Source: Isoetes taiwanensis
Lineage: Eukaryota; Streptophyta; Lycopodiopsida; Isoetales; Isoetaceae
Assembly: GCA_021234155.1 (NCBI GenBank)
Contig: JAJEKV010000262.1
Span: 410,766 to 474,765 of the forward strand
Length of the DNA: 64,000 nucleotides
Reading direction: 5' to 3'
Numbering within the stretch: the stretch's first letter is position 1; each line of letters starts with the position of its first letter. Under the pieces are notes generated by a model, which ran no database searches, was not told where the DNA came from, and saw only the letters and a program-made list of their open reading frames with translations. Shown here one piece after another: positions 23,178-35,321 of the stretch. The position numbers were made by a program, and so were the translations under genes.

Positions 23178-23452
23178 GTCTGAAAGACAGGGTCCACAGC
23201 CTCAGCACTAACTCCAGTACCACTCTGTGGCATGAAAAATACGTCTCGAATTGTTTATTCATCAACGCCAAGCATGAGACCCATAGCTTAAAAAATCCTT
23301 TGAATCACTTGATCATCTAAGCACTGCGGTATGCCCTCAAAGCTTATAATCCGTTGAACCTCCCGATCATCTACCTCTGCTCTGATCTGCCTTTACTTGC
23401 TCTGATGGGCCTGAATATATTTGATATACCCTTGCCAGACCTATAACTCTTA
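23178..23452 (-). pseudogene. coding-like fragment, unknown, four in-frame TAA codons
   Basis: A single frame on - reads smoothly for about 90 codons (VWQGYIKYIQAHQSK, then RQIRAEVDDREVQRIISFEG, then TIRDVFFMPQSGTGVSAEAV) but contains four stops, all TAA. I do not recognise the protein. It may be a decayed exon of a host or transposon gene. The even amino-acid texture between stops is the only evidence. Confidence 0.25.
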
Positions 23453-23812
23453 TAATGTTTGCCCCAGACTGAAGCCAAAGATTGGAGATGCAATCACTTA
23501 TCAGAAGCAGAAGTCTTTGACCTAAATCGCTCCAACAAGATTGTGGATTGTAATCTTATCTTGCTAATCCCTGTTGTTGCAGATTTGCAAGCCCTGTTTC
23601 GCGCCCTAAAATGCTATCCACGAGGCTTGCATGTTCAGCCCCTAAAATAAAAAGAGGGCTTTTGTTGTGAGCCCTTGGATGTTGGACCATTGAAAAAAAA
23701 AAGCTAAATCAACGACTAAGAAATGATGCACTCTAGATGTATGCATTAGTACATCCATTCGAATATGCCATGAAATCTTAGGAAAACCTTTGTGAAAAGC
23801 GTAAAAAAACAC

Positions 23813-23826
23813 AAAGAAAACCCCTT
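23813..23826. repeat. target-site duplication of L1, left copy
   Basis: AAAGAAAACCCC here and AAAGAAAAAACCCC at 31913-31926 differ by two A's in a run. This copy abuts the poly(T), i.e. the poly(A) tail on -. Confidence 0.55.
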
Positions 23827-23841
23827 TTTTTTTTTTTTTTT

Positions 23842-24807
23842 AGTGAATGGGGTTTTTTCCATTAATTATAGAAAAAGGTACAACATATTGAGTGAGCCTT
23901 TATAAATAAGCTACTCATAATAAAACGTGCAAATAAATCCAAATGAGATAGGTGCTGCTGTAAACACATAAAAGTGTTATATGCTAGCAAGAACAGTAGA
24001 TAAGTAACTGTAGAAGAAAATGAAGTATGTGGTGTGCTGCAGCTTAATATGTAGGCAGCCCCAGTACACACTTATATCAGCTCAATTCCTGCAGAAAAAT
24101 GTAGATGTTAATGGGCTGTAAAAGTTATATGTAAGTCTGATCCAAGCCAAAAAGGGATAGGTACAGGTCACTGATTTTGGATGTTGAGATGAGTTGTGTG
24201 AAAGTGATAGGAGTGTAGAAAATCAAATTGAGCTTGGAAGTTTGGTTGAAGTACAAGAGTTACGCCATCTCCCGGTTCACTCAATGATCAACCCGTATGC
24301 ATTGGTGGTTGACATCAGAATAATTAAGGTTCCATATGCATACGCCAATCCCCTATGATGGTAATAACATTCCCTATAAAACTCAAACCGTTGGTCCATC
24401 ATTCCCCTCGCTATTAATTTCCATAAACCACCATAGCTGATGCATTAAGTATGTATTCGCAAAAAATTCCATTGCCAGTCTAATTCCTCGCCGGTATGTC
24501 AACTATGTCTATATTTGTGGTGCCTCGATTGTTCCTCGGCCCACATGTCATGTGTGTATCAGATGTCATGTACCGACCTACGCGTCCCGGGAACAACCTG
24601 CACTACTCTGGTTTGGCTCAACTGGTGCCAAAGTCTCGCTAAGACTCCTCATGTAATCTAGCGTAAATACAATGAATGTTAGTAAGTGAATCATGACAAT
24701 TTAGTTTAAAGCAGGTTTATGAGCTCCCATGAATTGGCCTATGTTTAACCAATTTGTATCCACATCATCTTTGTGCGGTGTTTTATTTGGTTGCAACCAT
24801 CTCAATG
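23842..24807 (-). other. presumed 3'UTR of L1
   Basis: Lies between the ORF2 end and the poly(A). No open frame is recognised. Just upstream of the A-tail it reads CTATAATTAATGG on -. Confidence 0.4.
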
Positions 24808-27800
24808 TCATATATAACCCCGAGATTTAATCCAGAATATAGATATTTGTTTCCCTCCATATTGGCACCTATTTCTATGCTTCCAGACATTCCATAAAGC
24901 AATACAGCATAAAGAATTCTTAAATGCATCATCATTCATCAAAAATTCAAGCAAAGTAGCAGGGCAATTTATATGAAAGGTCTCTTCAAACCATGTCCAA
25001 AAGGTATTAAGTTTTACACAGCCAAATATATGCTCCATAGATTCTATATAACTGCAACCAAGAGGGCAAGAGGGATTCACTGAATTTGTTAAAGAATTTG
25101 TTGCTGAATTGTAGTGCCTTGACATAGCTTCCAAGCATGACACACTCTTATTTGCAATTAGCCATGCAAAGTATGAAATCTTGGGTGGGAGGTAGGAGAG
25201 CCAGATATTTTGGAACAATTTGATTTCAGTGTCATCTGAAAGACCCCAATAGAGCTTAGATTTGGATGGGACTTGAGGCTTATTTAAGCCATTGTAGATC
25301 TTGGAAACATTTTAACTGGGCTTACCAGAAAGGGTCCATTGGGCAGTGATAGGATTGTTCTGAATGTTGACATTTCTAACTCTTTGCATGATAAATCTAA
25401 AAATAATTTTGTCAGAAGAGCTGCCCCTAATTTTATTTTTCAAATTGGTCCAGGAGATCCATCTATTGTGATCCCAGAGATCACCAAAATTTAAAATATC
25501 ATTTGACATCCATTTTTTATAGATCTTTGGATGATTAATGGGCGGAGGGGTAATGTTATCTGGAAAAGTTGGGATTCCAAAATAAACTTGTGTTGGAATG
25601 GCTCTTCCCAATATCGAGATGGGTCAAAGATTTTGTGAACCTTATTCCAGGCCAGAATAGAATTTCTCATGAGAGGAGAAGTATTAGGGGCAGGTTTCAG
25701 AGTCGTGAAAGCTGAGGAAGGTAAGTTATGACTGATGGAAGGATGCCCTTTGGGATGGCTACAAGATAGCCAATGTTTGATGAAAATCATGGCTGGGTTG
25801 TTGTGATTGGATAGGGATTTCCAAATGTATTTCCCAGCTAAAGCATAGCCCCGAAGGATCAAGTTTTTTGCAGCCAAGGCCACCATCTTTCTTACTTCGG
25901 TGGTAGTATTCGGTTTACCATGTGGTGATTCTTCGGATAAAATTTCTTACAATTCTCTCAATTTGTTGGTAGATGCCTTTAGGAGCCAAGAGAGTCGAGG
26001 AATAATAAATGTGGGAGGCAGAACAATGAGAATTAGCAATTATTGTTCTCCCAGCAAGAGAGAGACAATTGCCATAATTGCCTAATTTCTTTCTAATTCT
26101 TGCAACTATAGGGGACCATAACTCTTTCAGACTGGGATTGAGAGACAGAGGCATGCCTAACAGATTTGTTGTCTCAGTTGGTCTAATGCATTTGATTCCT
26201 GAAATGTTATTGGTGTCAACCTCACCTATAATAGTGCATTTGTTAAGATTCAGTTGAATTCCAGAAGCAGCTCCAAAGATGTGAATGATGTGAAGGAAAT
26301 TGGCAATGTTGCTGGAGTCATTTTTGAGAAAGCTGAAGGAATCATCTGCATATTGGAGGATGCACAGTTTGGTTGAATTGTCAGGAAGATTAAGGCCAAT
26401 AATATTCCCCATAGATTGATGATAGGTAATCACCCTAGTTAACATCTCTGCTACAGCCAAGAATAAATAAGGTGCTAGGGGACATCCCTGTCTCACACCT
26501 CGAGCTAGAGGGAAAAAGTAGCCAGGGGAACCATTAACAAGAACAGTTGATTGAGATCTAGAATTTAGGCCCAAGATAAGCTTAATGATCTTTTCACTGA
26601 ACCCAAGCTTTTGAAGAGAGAATTCTAGAAAGTTCCATCTAACAGTATCAAAAGCCTTTGAGAAGTCAAGTTTGAGCAAGATACAGTTTTGCTTACTAAG
26701 ATTATTCCAATGCATTCCCTCCATGGCTGCAATGTAATTGTCTAGGATGAATCTGTTGGGAAGGAAAGCAGATTGGTTCGAGCTGATAACATTTTGGAGA
26801 TGAGATTTAACCCTGTTAGCTATGATTTTGGCACAGACCTTATAGGTGGAGTTTGTAAGAGAAATAGGCCTCCAATCAGAGAAGGACTGAGGATTGTCCA
26901 CCTTAGGAATTAGAGTAATGAGGCCAGCTGATAGAGAAGGATGGAGGTGATTTGAATTCCAGAATCCTTTGATCATATGCACAAAATCATCTTTGATGAT
27001 TTCCCAAAAAGTAATGAAAAAATTCGGTGGCAGCCCATCATCCGGACTGGACTTTTACCTTTGCCAAACTTTTAGGGTGAAGAGAATCTCATCTTCATTT
27101 GGACTAGCCTCAATAGCAGGATTCATGGCAATGTTACTGTGAAGGTCATTGATTTCAATCAAATCAGTGAATGATTTAGCTTCTGCAATTTGGATATGTC
27201 TATCTCTCGGTTGAGAGAAAATATTAGCATAGTTTGAGCAGAAGAAATTAGAAATTTCTTTCGATCGATAATAGTGTAGTCATTTTCATCTTTGATCGAG
27301 ATAAGTTGACTTTTCAGAGCCTAGACTTAGCCACTCTGTAAAAGAATCTTGAATTGCCATGATCCAAATTGGATAAGTATTTAAGTTTACATCTGATAGA
27401 TGCACCTTTTGCTTCCAGCTCCTCAATAGTTTTAATTACCATTTCTAGATTTCCCTCTCGCCTATGGAGATCAATGTTGAGGGGGTCTTGTTGCAGATTT
27501 ATTCTGATCTCCTTCATTTCCTGTAGATAGGATTGCTTTTCTTCCTGCTTGATGTTATGATGATTCTTTGACCACTGTTTAATCCAGGCCTTGGAATTTT
27601 TAATTTTAGCATAAAAGGTTCTCATGGAATTTGTAGATCTGACTTTGGGAAGAGTGGTATAATAGGCAATGAAATCCTGACAGAAAGAATCAGAGTCAAG
27701 GAGGGAGCAATTCAACTTAAAAGGAGTGTTACCATGTCTCTTGATGGAAAGCATAAGGTTGGTGGTAAAAAATTGAGGCTGATGATCAGAAATTGAAGTG

Positions 27801-28464
27801 CATTCGTCACTATATACCAAGCAATTATTCCAGACTTCATTGTGAGTATTGTTTATGTAAAATCTGTCAAGTGCACAGTAGACTCTACTATTCCCTTCTT
27901 GCTTGTTGGACCAAGTGTAGGCTGCTGTGGAAGATGGGATATGCTGAAGAAAATGGTTGTCTAGCAATTGATCCCATTGAGCTCTTTCTGGAGAAGACAT
28001 GTTCAGATTTTTACCAATTTTCAAGTCCCAGTTAGGTGTGTTATTAAAGTCCCCTGCCACAATCCAGGTGTCACAATCACTAGATGCAATGTGATTGTTG
28101 ACAGTGAGCCAAGTGTTAGCCCTAGATCTAGATTCTGTGGAGGCATAAATATTTATCACACCAAATCTAGAATCATTATGTTTAAGGATTACTGATTGCC
28201 AAGATCTGCATGGGCTTGTGAAAACAGAAATATGAGTAAGATGTCTCCGGATAATCGAGTCCTCCCGAGGTCCCGGTTGCTTCAATCGGGTAGAGGAAAA
28301 TCCGGGGCCAATCCGATTACCGCTAGATTAGAACATTCAAAGCTTGGCGGTCTAAGTTCTTGAAGAAGAATGATGTCTCGCATCATAGCTTCTAATTTGT
28401 GAGATGGCTCTTCTCCTTTTAGAGGGCCTTTTATGCCTCTTAGATTCCAACCGAGAATCTTCAT
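24808..28464 (-). pseudogene. L1 ORF2: endonuclease, reverse transcriptase, zf-RVT
   Basis: The N-terminus at 28464 is MKILGWNLRGIKG, the usual WNxRG start of apurinic-type endonucleases. TWIVAGDFNNTPNW and ISDHQPQF follow in the 323-codon frame 28285-27314 and carry the endonuclease GDFN and SDH motifs. The RT occupies 26982-25915: LITLIPKVDNPQSFSDWRPI, LLKLDFSKAFDTVRW, GVRQGCPLAPYLF and LQYADDSFSF, with the YADD catalytic box intact. At 25218-24808 is a C-terminal zf-RVT segment (FQNIWLSYLPPKISYFAW and later ALWNVWKHRNRCQYGG). Frameshifts or stops separate these frames, at about 28285, 27314-26982 and 25915-25611. It would nick target DNA and copy LINE RNA in the nucleus. Confidence 0.85.
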
Positions 28465-29416
28465 TATGTTAATAATGGAGAGATGACCTTGGGGTAATTC
28501 AATGAAGTCCGGTAGCTCTTTTTGGATTTAAGCCTAGTGTTGGTCAGTAGGGTGTTATGTAGTGTCCAAGAATATGTGCCTTTTTCTTTTGTTTTTCTTA
28601 GCAATAGAGTGATCTGCAGAGGTCTTATCAATAGAAGTCTTACCGTAAGTCTTACCTTGATGAGCAATGAGATACTCGTCATTATCCCATAGGCCTTCAG
28701 GAATTGAAGAGTTTTGTTTGGGGTTATTCTCTTTATGAGGATCGGATCAAGGTCTAAGTCTTGAGTTATTACCCTCCTAATTTTTGTTAAAGTGAGAGCA
28801 TTGCCGAATTTGGATTTGCAAAAGATTCGGGTTGCATAGGCATCGAGGGGTATTGTCAATGTAATCGGGGAGCAATATTATCCCTATTTAGATTAGACAT
28901 CAAATTAATTTCAGCATTTGAAATGGAAAGATCTTGCACTGGGAATATTTTGTTGAATGTGTAATGGATCTGCGGTGTCTTTTTGAGTAGAGTCGCATGT
29001 TCCATCTTGTCTTTGACCACCGTGACTTACTTGCTCGAAAGTGTTCTTGAGAGTCCGCACACCATAAATTTTGTTCCCGGACATGTGATATATCTCTAGC
29101 CTTTTCATATCTCGTCTTTTCGAGTCAACTAACATATTTTCGGGGAGTTTTCGGTACCTTTGTGCGTTAACATGTCAAACATCTCATCTCGCCACTATAA
29201 CTACCTCTAATTCTTGTAGTCTGTGAGCTATTTCCGAGGAGATGGCTGATTTATTAGGAAAATTGGAAGTTGAGATTTTGATGTCATCCGAAGTCGAAAT
29301 AAGTAAGAGGGGGATTCGGTTTCTATTTAGGGTGAAGGTTTAGTGGGGAATGGAGTGAGTGGCATGAGTGGTTGATGTGATAGGGGGTGAGAGTGATGGG
29401 GGGTGGCTTGGTGAGA

Positions 29417-31271
29417 TCAATTTGCATATAACATCAACAAAGCATTATCAACATCTGGATCTTCTGGCATGTCTGCAAGAATGGCAAATGAATTTGACAC
29501 TTCTATGTCACTGAGATCATTGCCACTGTCTTCTGCAGGTTCATTATCTGTATTTTCCACAATGTGTGAAGGGGTTTGTGCACTTGTGGATCCATGTTGC
29601 ATGTCTTGCACAGTATGATCATTACCTTTTTCATTAATTAATGGAACTCCATTCAAACCTTCTGTCTCAGTTAGATTATTCTCTGTAGGTGAGAATGAGA
29701 CCTTTTTATTTCCAAAAGGAATATCTCGAGATGATTTGTTTGATAAATTTCGATTCTTTGGTGTTGCTCTTGGAATCCTTCAAGATGTTTGTTAAAGTCT
29801 TATGAAGATCAATTTTTGAGGGTACCAGTGGCCACTGACCTTTGCCTTTTAGCTTGTTTCTGATTTGCTCAATGTTTGATTTGCTTATTTGTAAGACACC
29901 TTGAGAGGATTCTTTTGCTATCATGCCTGGCTTTTCCAAACCATCTGCTGGTCGATTTTCTTTGATAAATATTCCTTTGTTTAGGACCTTGATTCCCATA
30001 TGCTTGGCAGAAGATGATGTCATGTAGGATAGCTGAGAGTTGTTAGAAATATCATGGTTCTGTTGTACCAGGTTCCTGAATTCCCTGCGTTTTTGAATCC
30101 TTCTAGCACTTCCATTTACATTGCTCCATTCTTTTTGAATCTGAGGAGTATCTGTCTTGCGATGTTAATACATGTTGATGCTTGATTATTGGTTTGCTTG
30201 TATTGCTCGAGATAGCAATTCCTTTTCCCGAGGATCCTTCGATTTGTATCCTTTTGAGTAAGGAAACATTCACTTTGCCAATCTTATGTCTAGAATTACA
30301 TCTCGGCAATGATTTGGTAAACCTACCCATCTAAGTTGTAAGAATAGATGTTTTTCCAAAGAAATCCAAGAAAGATATGGCGAGGGGGATGATTTTTTGG
30401 TGATGTCAAATTGTATGTAGCATTTGGGAGGTTTGTAGGGTGAATATTCTGTGGTAAGGTAAGTGCCAATGGTGTTAAAGATGGAAGAGAAGCAATCTTC
30501 ATTCCAGTAAATGGGACTTAGCTCACTCATAGTGACAGAAGCAATGTGATACTTTCTGAATTCATTTATGGGTAAAGTGGCATTCCATTTTAAGAAGGAT
30601 ATTTGGAAAGTGTCACAGGTAGTGATGCTTAGCTTCAGCAGATAATTTGAAGTCTTGGGGCAGCCACATTCCACCATAATGTAAGGGTAGTTTAGCCAGT
30701 AAATAGAGTTTATGACAATGCCTTTATGCAGCCTTAAAAGATGATCCCAGAGTTTTTCTATTTTCAATCCAACAGAGTCCACTTTGACAACAACAGCAAC
30801 CTTTGATAAAGATTCAATTTTGGATGCAATCAGAGGTGAGTTTAGTTGAATACCTCTGAAAAGTTGTGTATTTGTAGGGGCCCTGGACTGTTGGTATGCA
30901 AATTCAGAAGCCAATTGCTCATTTGAGGTGATTGGCTGTGCTGGTCGAGCAAATAATGGTACTGGAACTCCATTTTCATCCAATCTTGGTAAGGTTTGGG
31001 ATCCCCTCTGGTCTAGAGCAAGAGTATCCCAATTTGGAGCAAGATAGCTGAAATGGTTCATATCTTTTGACAGAGGCTCATGGTTAGCAAAGTCCCCAAA
31101 TTTGATAATTTTTGAAGGATCGAGGTGGAATGCACTTAACTGAGATAGAAGAGCGTCCCTTTGAGCAGCAGGAAGGAGCATGAAATTATGGAGGATCGAG
31201 AGAGAGTTTGAATTTAGGGTAGACGGGTCATGAAAAAGGTATTTATTTTTTTTTTGGGGGGAAATCGCCAT
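29417..31271 (-). pseudogene. L1 ORF1: RNA-binding protein with CCHC-like knuckle (frameshifted)
   Basis: The long frame 31271-30270 starts MAISPQKKNKYLFHDPS. Its middle has the alternating hydrophobic pattern of plant L1 ORF1 proteins and it ends WVGLPNHC, the lead-in to a zinc knuckle. There the frame shifts into 30330-30103, where CNSRHKIGK carries on the knuckle. The acidic or polar frames 30023-29706 and 29656-29417 appear to be the C-terminal part. The product would coat LINE RNA. It sits about 1 kb upstream of ORF2, with more damaged sequence between. Confidence 0.65.
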
Positions 31272-31467
31272 AAATGCAGAGTAAAAGGGAGAAGGCTGTC
31301 AGAGGCTAGATAGGCTAGATAGGAAAGCGGATTGGAGATGAGATTTTGGAAGAATTCTATCTAAGAACTTGAATGGGTAAAAGAACCATAAAATTGCCAG
31401 AGGTAATCAAGAACAGAGATTGAATCATTCTGAGAATATTTTAACCATAATTTTGTTCATTGACCAT

Positions 31468-31716
31468 TCACAATGTACCTGAAAAGTTGCAGTAGCTGAG
31501 ATGTTCTTTTGCTGTAAATTCTAGCACCCAAGCTTCAATAATCTCAAACTTCAAATTCTTACGTAGGCGGTACAATTGAGTATTAGGTTCAAAAAGGTGA
31601 TCTGGGAAGAATTGATTGCGAACAAGACAGTCCCAGAGTTCGGAGGATGATCCAGATAAAGAACCACAGGTAATTCTACGATCCTGCTTCAGAACAGTGA
31701 AGAATTTGGTATCCAT
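31468..31716 (-). CDS. short frame upstream of L1 ORF1, unknown
   Basis: An 82-codon open frame lying within the proposed L1 boundaries but 5' of ORF1. It reads MDTKFFTVLKQDRRITCGSL and has no motif I recognise. It could be 5'UTR sequence open by chance, an upstream ORF, or sequence picked up by the element. Confidence 0.25.
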   Translation of the reverse strand: MDTKFFTVLKQDRRITCGSLSGSSSELWDCLVRNQFFPDHLFEPNTQLYRLRKNLKFEIIEAWVLEFTAKEHLSYCNFSGTL

Positions 31717-31912
31717 ACATAGAGGAATTGTTGAATATGGCGAATATTGCTAGGCCTCTACAAGGCCAGCAAGATGGGGAGGGCAAATTCGGATCAAACG
31801 ATGAATTCTCTGATGAATCGGATCAAGAAAGTGTTTGAATCACAAAAAACAAACAATTCAAGAAAATTGGCGCTGCTTGATGACGTGTCCTCCATTCGCA
31901 ACGCCGTTGAGA

Positions 31913-31926
31913 AAAGAAAAAACCCC
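31913..31926. repeat. target-site duplication of L1, right copy
   Basis: AAAGAAAAAACCCC; see 23813-23826. Confidence 0.55.
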
Positions 31927-32529
31927 TTGTTATTATGCTACATATTCTGTGCACGGTGCCTGGGACCTGAACTCACGACAGAGGCAACGGCAGACACGGT
32001 TGATGGACGCTGGTGTCTCGGTTGATGGAAACCCAGTCGATGACACTTGGCCACAATATGGCGGTCGTAGACGTGTGGACCCATGGCAGCATGGAGTTAA
32101 ACCGCGAAGGGATGGGGGGTTGACCCATGCTCCGAGGTGGGGTCACGGCAAAGGGCGACCATACCCTACACCATTGAGACATTGTTTTATGTGGTTCAAT
32201 CAAACTAATGATTTTGGAAACTATGCTTACAAAAAAAAGGGGCGTATCCATTGAACTCAATATTACATATGTAATGCAACCTTGCACAAGGGGATATTAT
32301 TGGGATATCATAGTATAAAGTTCATATGAATATGCTTAATGAAACTGCTACTAACTTCTTCAATCAAGTATTTTCATGCCCCATATTCATCATCATTTTT
32401 TATAGTCCATGAGCATGGTTTGTAGTGCCCAAGGCAGATGTTTGTAATCCTTAAACTTAACATTGATGGTACCCACATGTAGTTGTTGAGCTATCAATCG
32501 ACTAGTTTTTTTTTTCTTATACTTAGATT
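31927..32529. other. no supported gene
   Basis: A GC-richer patch at 31960-32170 followed by AT-rich sequence. No recognisable feature. Confidence 0.35.
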
Positions 32530-33905
32530 TGCAAAGATTCTCTTCTGTTTCCTATAGATTCCAAGATTTTCTTGAGATCCCTTTAGACTCTCAAAGATTC
32601 CAGGAAGATTCCCCTAGATTCTCTTAAAATACCATAGATTCTGTTAAGATTTCAAGATTGTAAGAAGATTCATCTGTGACAAATATGTGTGAAAAAATAC
32701 CCTGCAAAATACACAGCGTGAAAGATTCTCTTCGATTCTTAAAATTCTACAGAAATTCCCCTAGATTTTTAGAGACTATCCCAAGATTTCTCTACATTTC
32801 TCAAGATTCTATGTATATTCTCCTATCTTCCCTTAGATTATATGAAAATTCTCAAGATTCTCCAAGATTTCATCAAGATTCCCCTAGATTATAAAAGATT
32901 ATTCCAAGGTTCCATTCTCTCAAGATTCATATGATTCTGCAAGATTCTATGTAGATTCTCCTAGATTGTCTAAGATGCCATCAAGATTCCCCTAGATTCT
33001 CAAATATTTTATGAAGATTCCCTCAGATTCCCATAGATCTTCTTGAGAATCCCATAATCCCTAAGATTCTCTTGAGATTCCTCCAAATTCCCAAAGACTA
33101 TTCTAAGATTCCTATAGATTCCTCAAGAATCTATGCAGATTCTCTTAGCTTCCCTTAGATCTTATGAGGCCCTAGATTCTCAAACATTCTCCCAAGAATC
33201 CCATAGATCCCCCAAGATTCGATGTAGATTCTCTTGGACTCTTTAAGATCCTAATGAAAATTCCCCTAGATTCTCTTGAGATTCCACTAGATTCCCTAAG
33301 TTTCTATTGAGATTCCTTAAGATCCTATAGATTCCTCTAGATTCCTTTAATTTACCATCGATTTCGTAAGATTCTAAGATTCTAAGAGGATTCTTAGGAT
33401 CCGATCACATTGGCTCCAACTATGATGAACGGTGCCAAAGCAACACTCACTAAAAAGCCCTCGACGAAAGAAATCCAAGGGTGTGGGTCCCTCCTTCATC
33501 CGACCCCTCTAATGCAAGTTACGTAATAAAAGGAAGCTTCCTAGAAAAGGTGATTAATAAAAGGATGCTTCCTAGAAAGTCCATCCAATAAATGCATTGC
33601 CACCTCACTACCTTTTTATTCTATTCTATTCTATTCTATTCTATTCTATTAATAAGGGTGCCACCTCACCTCATTAAAAAAAATACAATTGAATATAAAA
33701 ACTTAATGGCTAGAATTTATCCTCATCTTTTGATCTAACAGCTACGATCTGCTACACCAAATCACCTTAAAGGAACCTTCCTTGCACCTTCCCCACAAAA
33801 ATCAAGGGAGATGATTTTGCCTTCCCCTTTGATCCAACAGTTCACGGATGGGATGCATGCCCCCACGCATGCCCATGCATGCCCACACGTCTGAATATCT
33901 GGCGG
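32530..33905 (+). repeat. AGATTC-array family, copy A (oldest, diverged)
   Basis: About 850 bases of irregularly spaced AGATTC, with GATTCCCCTAGATTC-type pairs (32535-33390). After it come the family's conserved 3' blocks: a GATCACATTGGCT block near 33399, CCACCTCACTACC (33600), GCCACCTCACCTC (33660), TTAATGGCTAGAATTTAT (about 33703) and the CATGC-rich block (33850-33890). The same blocks in the same order occur in four other copies. It has no coding capacity and no clear TIR. Confidence 0.75.
33616..33650 (+). repeat. (CTATT)n microsatellite
   Basis: Seven uninterrupted copies, inside copy A of the AGATTC-array family. Confidence 0.85.
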
Positions 33906-33977
33906 AGATTTAACCCCTAAAATTCGAATGCCCAGATGGAAAGGAGCAACCGATGTGTCCCACACATCAAAGTGTGT

Positions 33978-34205
33978 TTATACATACAAAGATAGATTAA
34001 GACCACCGTCTACAGAACTCTCTAACCCGGCACCATCTTCAGATTCCAATTCAGGCACCATATCATCGTATCCATTGTATTCCAAATCCTCACACGCCAC
34101 AAAGCTCTCAACCATTGCCCATTCATCTAATCTAACTCTCTTGGCTTCAGGCATAAATTCATCAGATGGATCCATAGCTTCATCAAGCTTTCTCTTCCTA
34201 TCACC
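33978..34205 (-). CDS. possible small acidic nuclear protein
   Basis: The frame is open from 34259, but I choose the Met at 34205 because its context (GCTATGGG) is better and a TATA-like TATAAAT lies at 34241-34247 on -, overlapping the upstream Met codons. The 75-residue product has two basic motifs, RKRKLDE and PEAKRVRLDEW. The second resembles the c-Myc-type nuclear localisation signal (PxAKRVxLD). A strongly acidic tail follows (DDMVPELESEDGAGLESSVD). No family is recognised. It ends just before copy A of the AGATTC repeat, so it may be truncated. The 5'UTR implied by that TATA would be very short. Confidence 0.35.
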   Translation of the reverse strand, partial: GDRKRKLDEAMDPSDEFMPEAKRVRLDEWAMVESFVACEDLEYNGYDDMVPELESEDGAGLESSVDGGLNLSLYV

Positions 34206-34640
34206 CATAGCTGCAATGGAAACTGTTCCATACCACCCTAATTTATACAGGCCCATCAACTCTCCTCTTTAACGTCCACAATAATTACAAATCTAAAACT
34301 TCCTAATCAAATTTGTAGCAACAAACACCTCATCAGCTACTAAACCCACATCAAATCGTCATTAAAACCTCTGAATCTGAGCTCCAATGAACAATTTCTA
34401 CACAAAATCGATCCACATATTTTAAAAAAACCAGAAGTTTTGCCAACCGACAGCATGCCAATGCCCTTTTCAAGTTTTACCTCTGTGGTTTTCAAGATTT
34501 TTCGATACAATCGAGGCCGCTTTCATGCCCATTCGATGCAAGCTGGAAGAAATTTGACTCTCAAGCGAATCGCAACCAACAGTCGTTGAAGAAGGGAACG
34601 GTCGGGATAAGTGCCCCGGTGACACGAATATGCTAGAGAA
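34206..34640. other. upstream region of the small frame
   Basis: No other coding signal. TATAAAT on - at 34241-34247 is the only promoter-like motif noted. Confidence 0.3.
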
Positions 34641-34649
34641 TCATTGTAT

Positions 34650-35150
34650 TATATAATATTTATACATGTTTAGATAATGATAATGATATATGTCATGACA
34701 TACTTGATGTATATGGTAAAAGCTAATATATTTGTTTGCCATGACATATGTCATGTCATACAGTGATATGTACCAAAGACATATGACACATGTAATGTGA
34801 GCTTATTATAATTTCTATTATAACAAGATATATGCGTGTCATGACATATGTCATGTCATATTTGTAATATGTCATGTCATACAGTGATATGTACCAAAGA
34901 CATATGACACATGTAATGTGAGCTTATTATATTTTCTATTATAACAAGATATATGCGTGTCATGACATATGTCATGTCATATTATGATATGTGCCAAAGA
35001 ATAACATGACATATGTCATATGTGTGTCATGACATATCTCATGCCATATTATAATATATGTGTTAAAGGTATATGACATGTGACATAATATATAATCTTA
35101 CCATATTTCATATTATAAATGACCTATGTCGCATGTCGTTAGACACTATC
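34650..35150. repeat. AT-rich palindromic and tandem repeat region
   Basis: Dense ATGACATATGTCAT-type palindromes. A 121-bp unit is tandemly duplicated, 34750-34870 and 34871-34990, with only a few differences. Confidence 0.75.
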
Positions 35151-35321
35151 ATCTTTATATTTTATTTATTATATTTTTTATCTAATCTAATAAAAAAATA
35201 GTGTCCGTGAGTGAGTGAGTAACTCCACCCCCGTGCCACGTGGCTTAATCTGGGCCGTCCGTGGGCCTTGGCCTCTCAAAAGCTCCCAAGTTTGGTGGAC
35301 AAATTTTTTTTAGTTTACCAC

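Larger units (their letters stand above)
23825..31912 (-). mobile_element. nearly full-length L1-type LINE
   Basis: On - the order is a 5' region (31912 to 31271), ORF1 (31271 to about 29417), ORF2 (28464 to about 24808), a roughly 1 kb 3' region and a 17-base poly(A) tail (T-run on + at 23825-23841). Matching flanks at 23813-23824 and 31913-31926 support target-primed insertion and set the 5' end at about 31912. ORF1 and ORF2 contain frameshifts, so the copy is inactive, but long stretches (333 codons of ORF1 and 355 codons of RT) are still open. A 3' region of about 1 kb is long for a plant L1; the poly(T) might instead belong to a separate retroposon. Confidence 0.7.
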
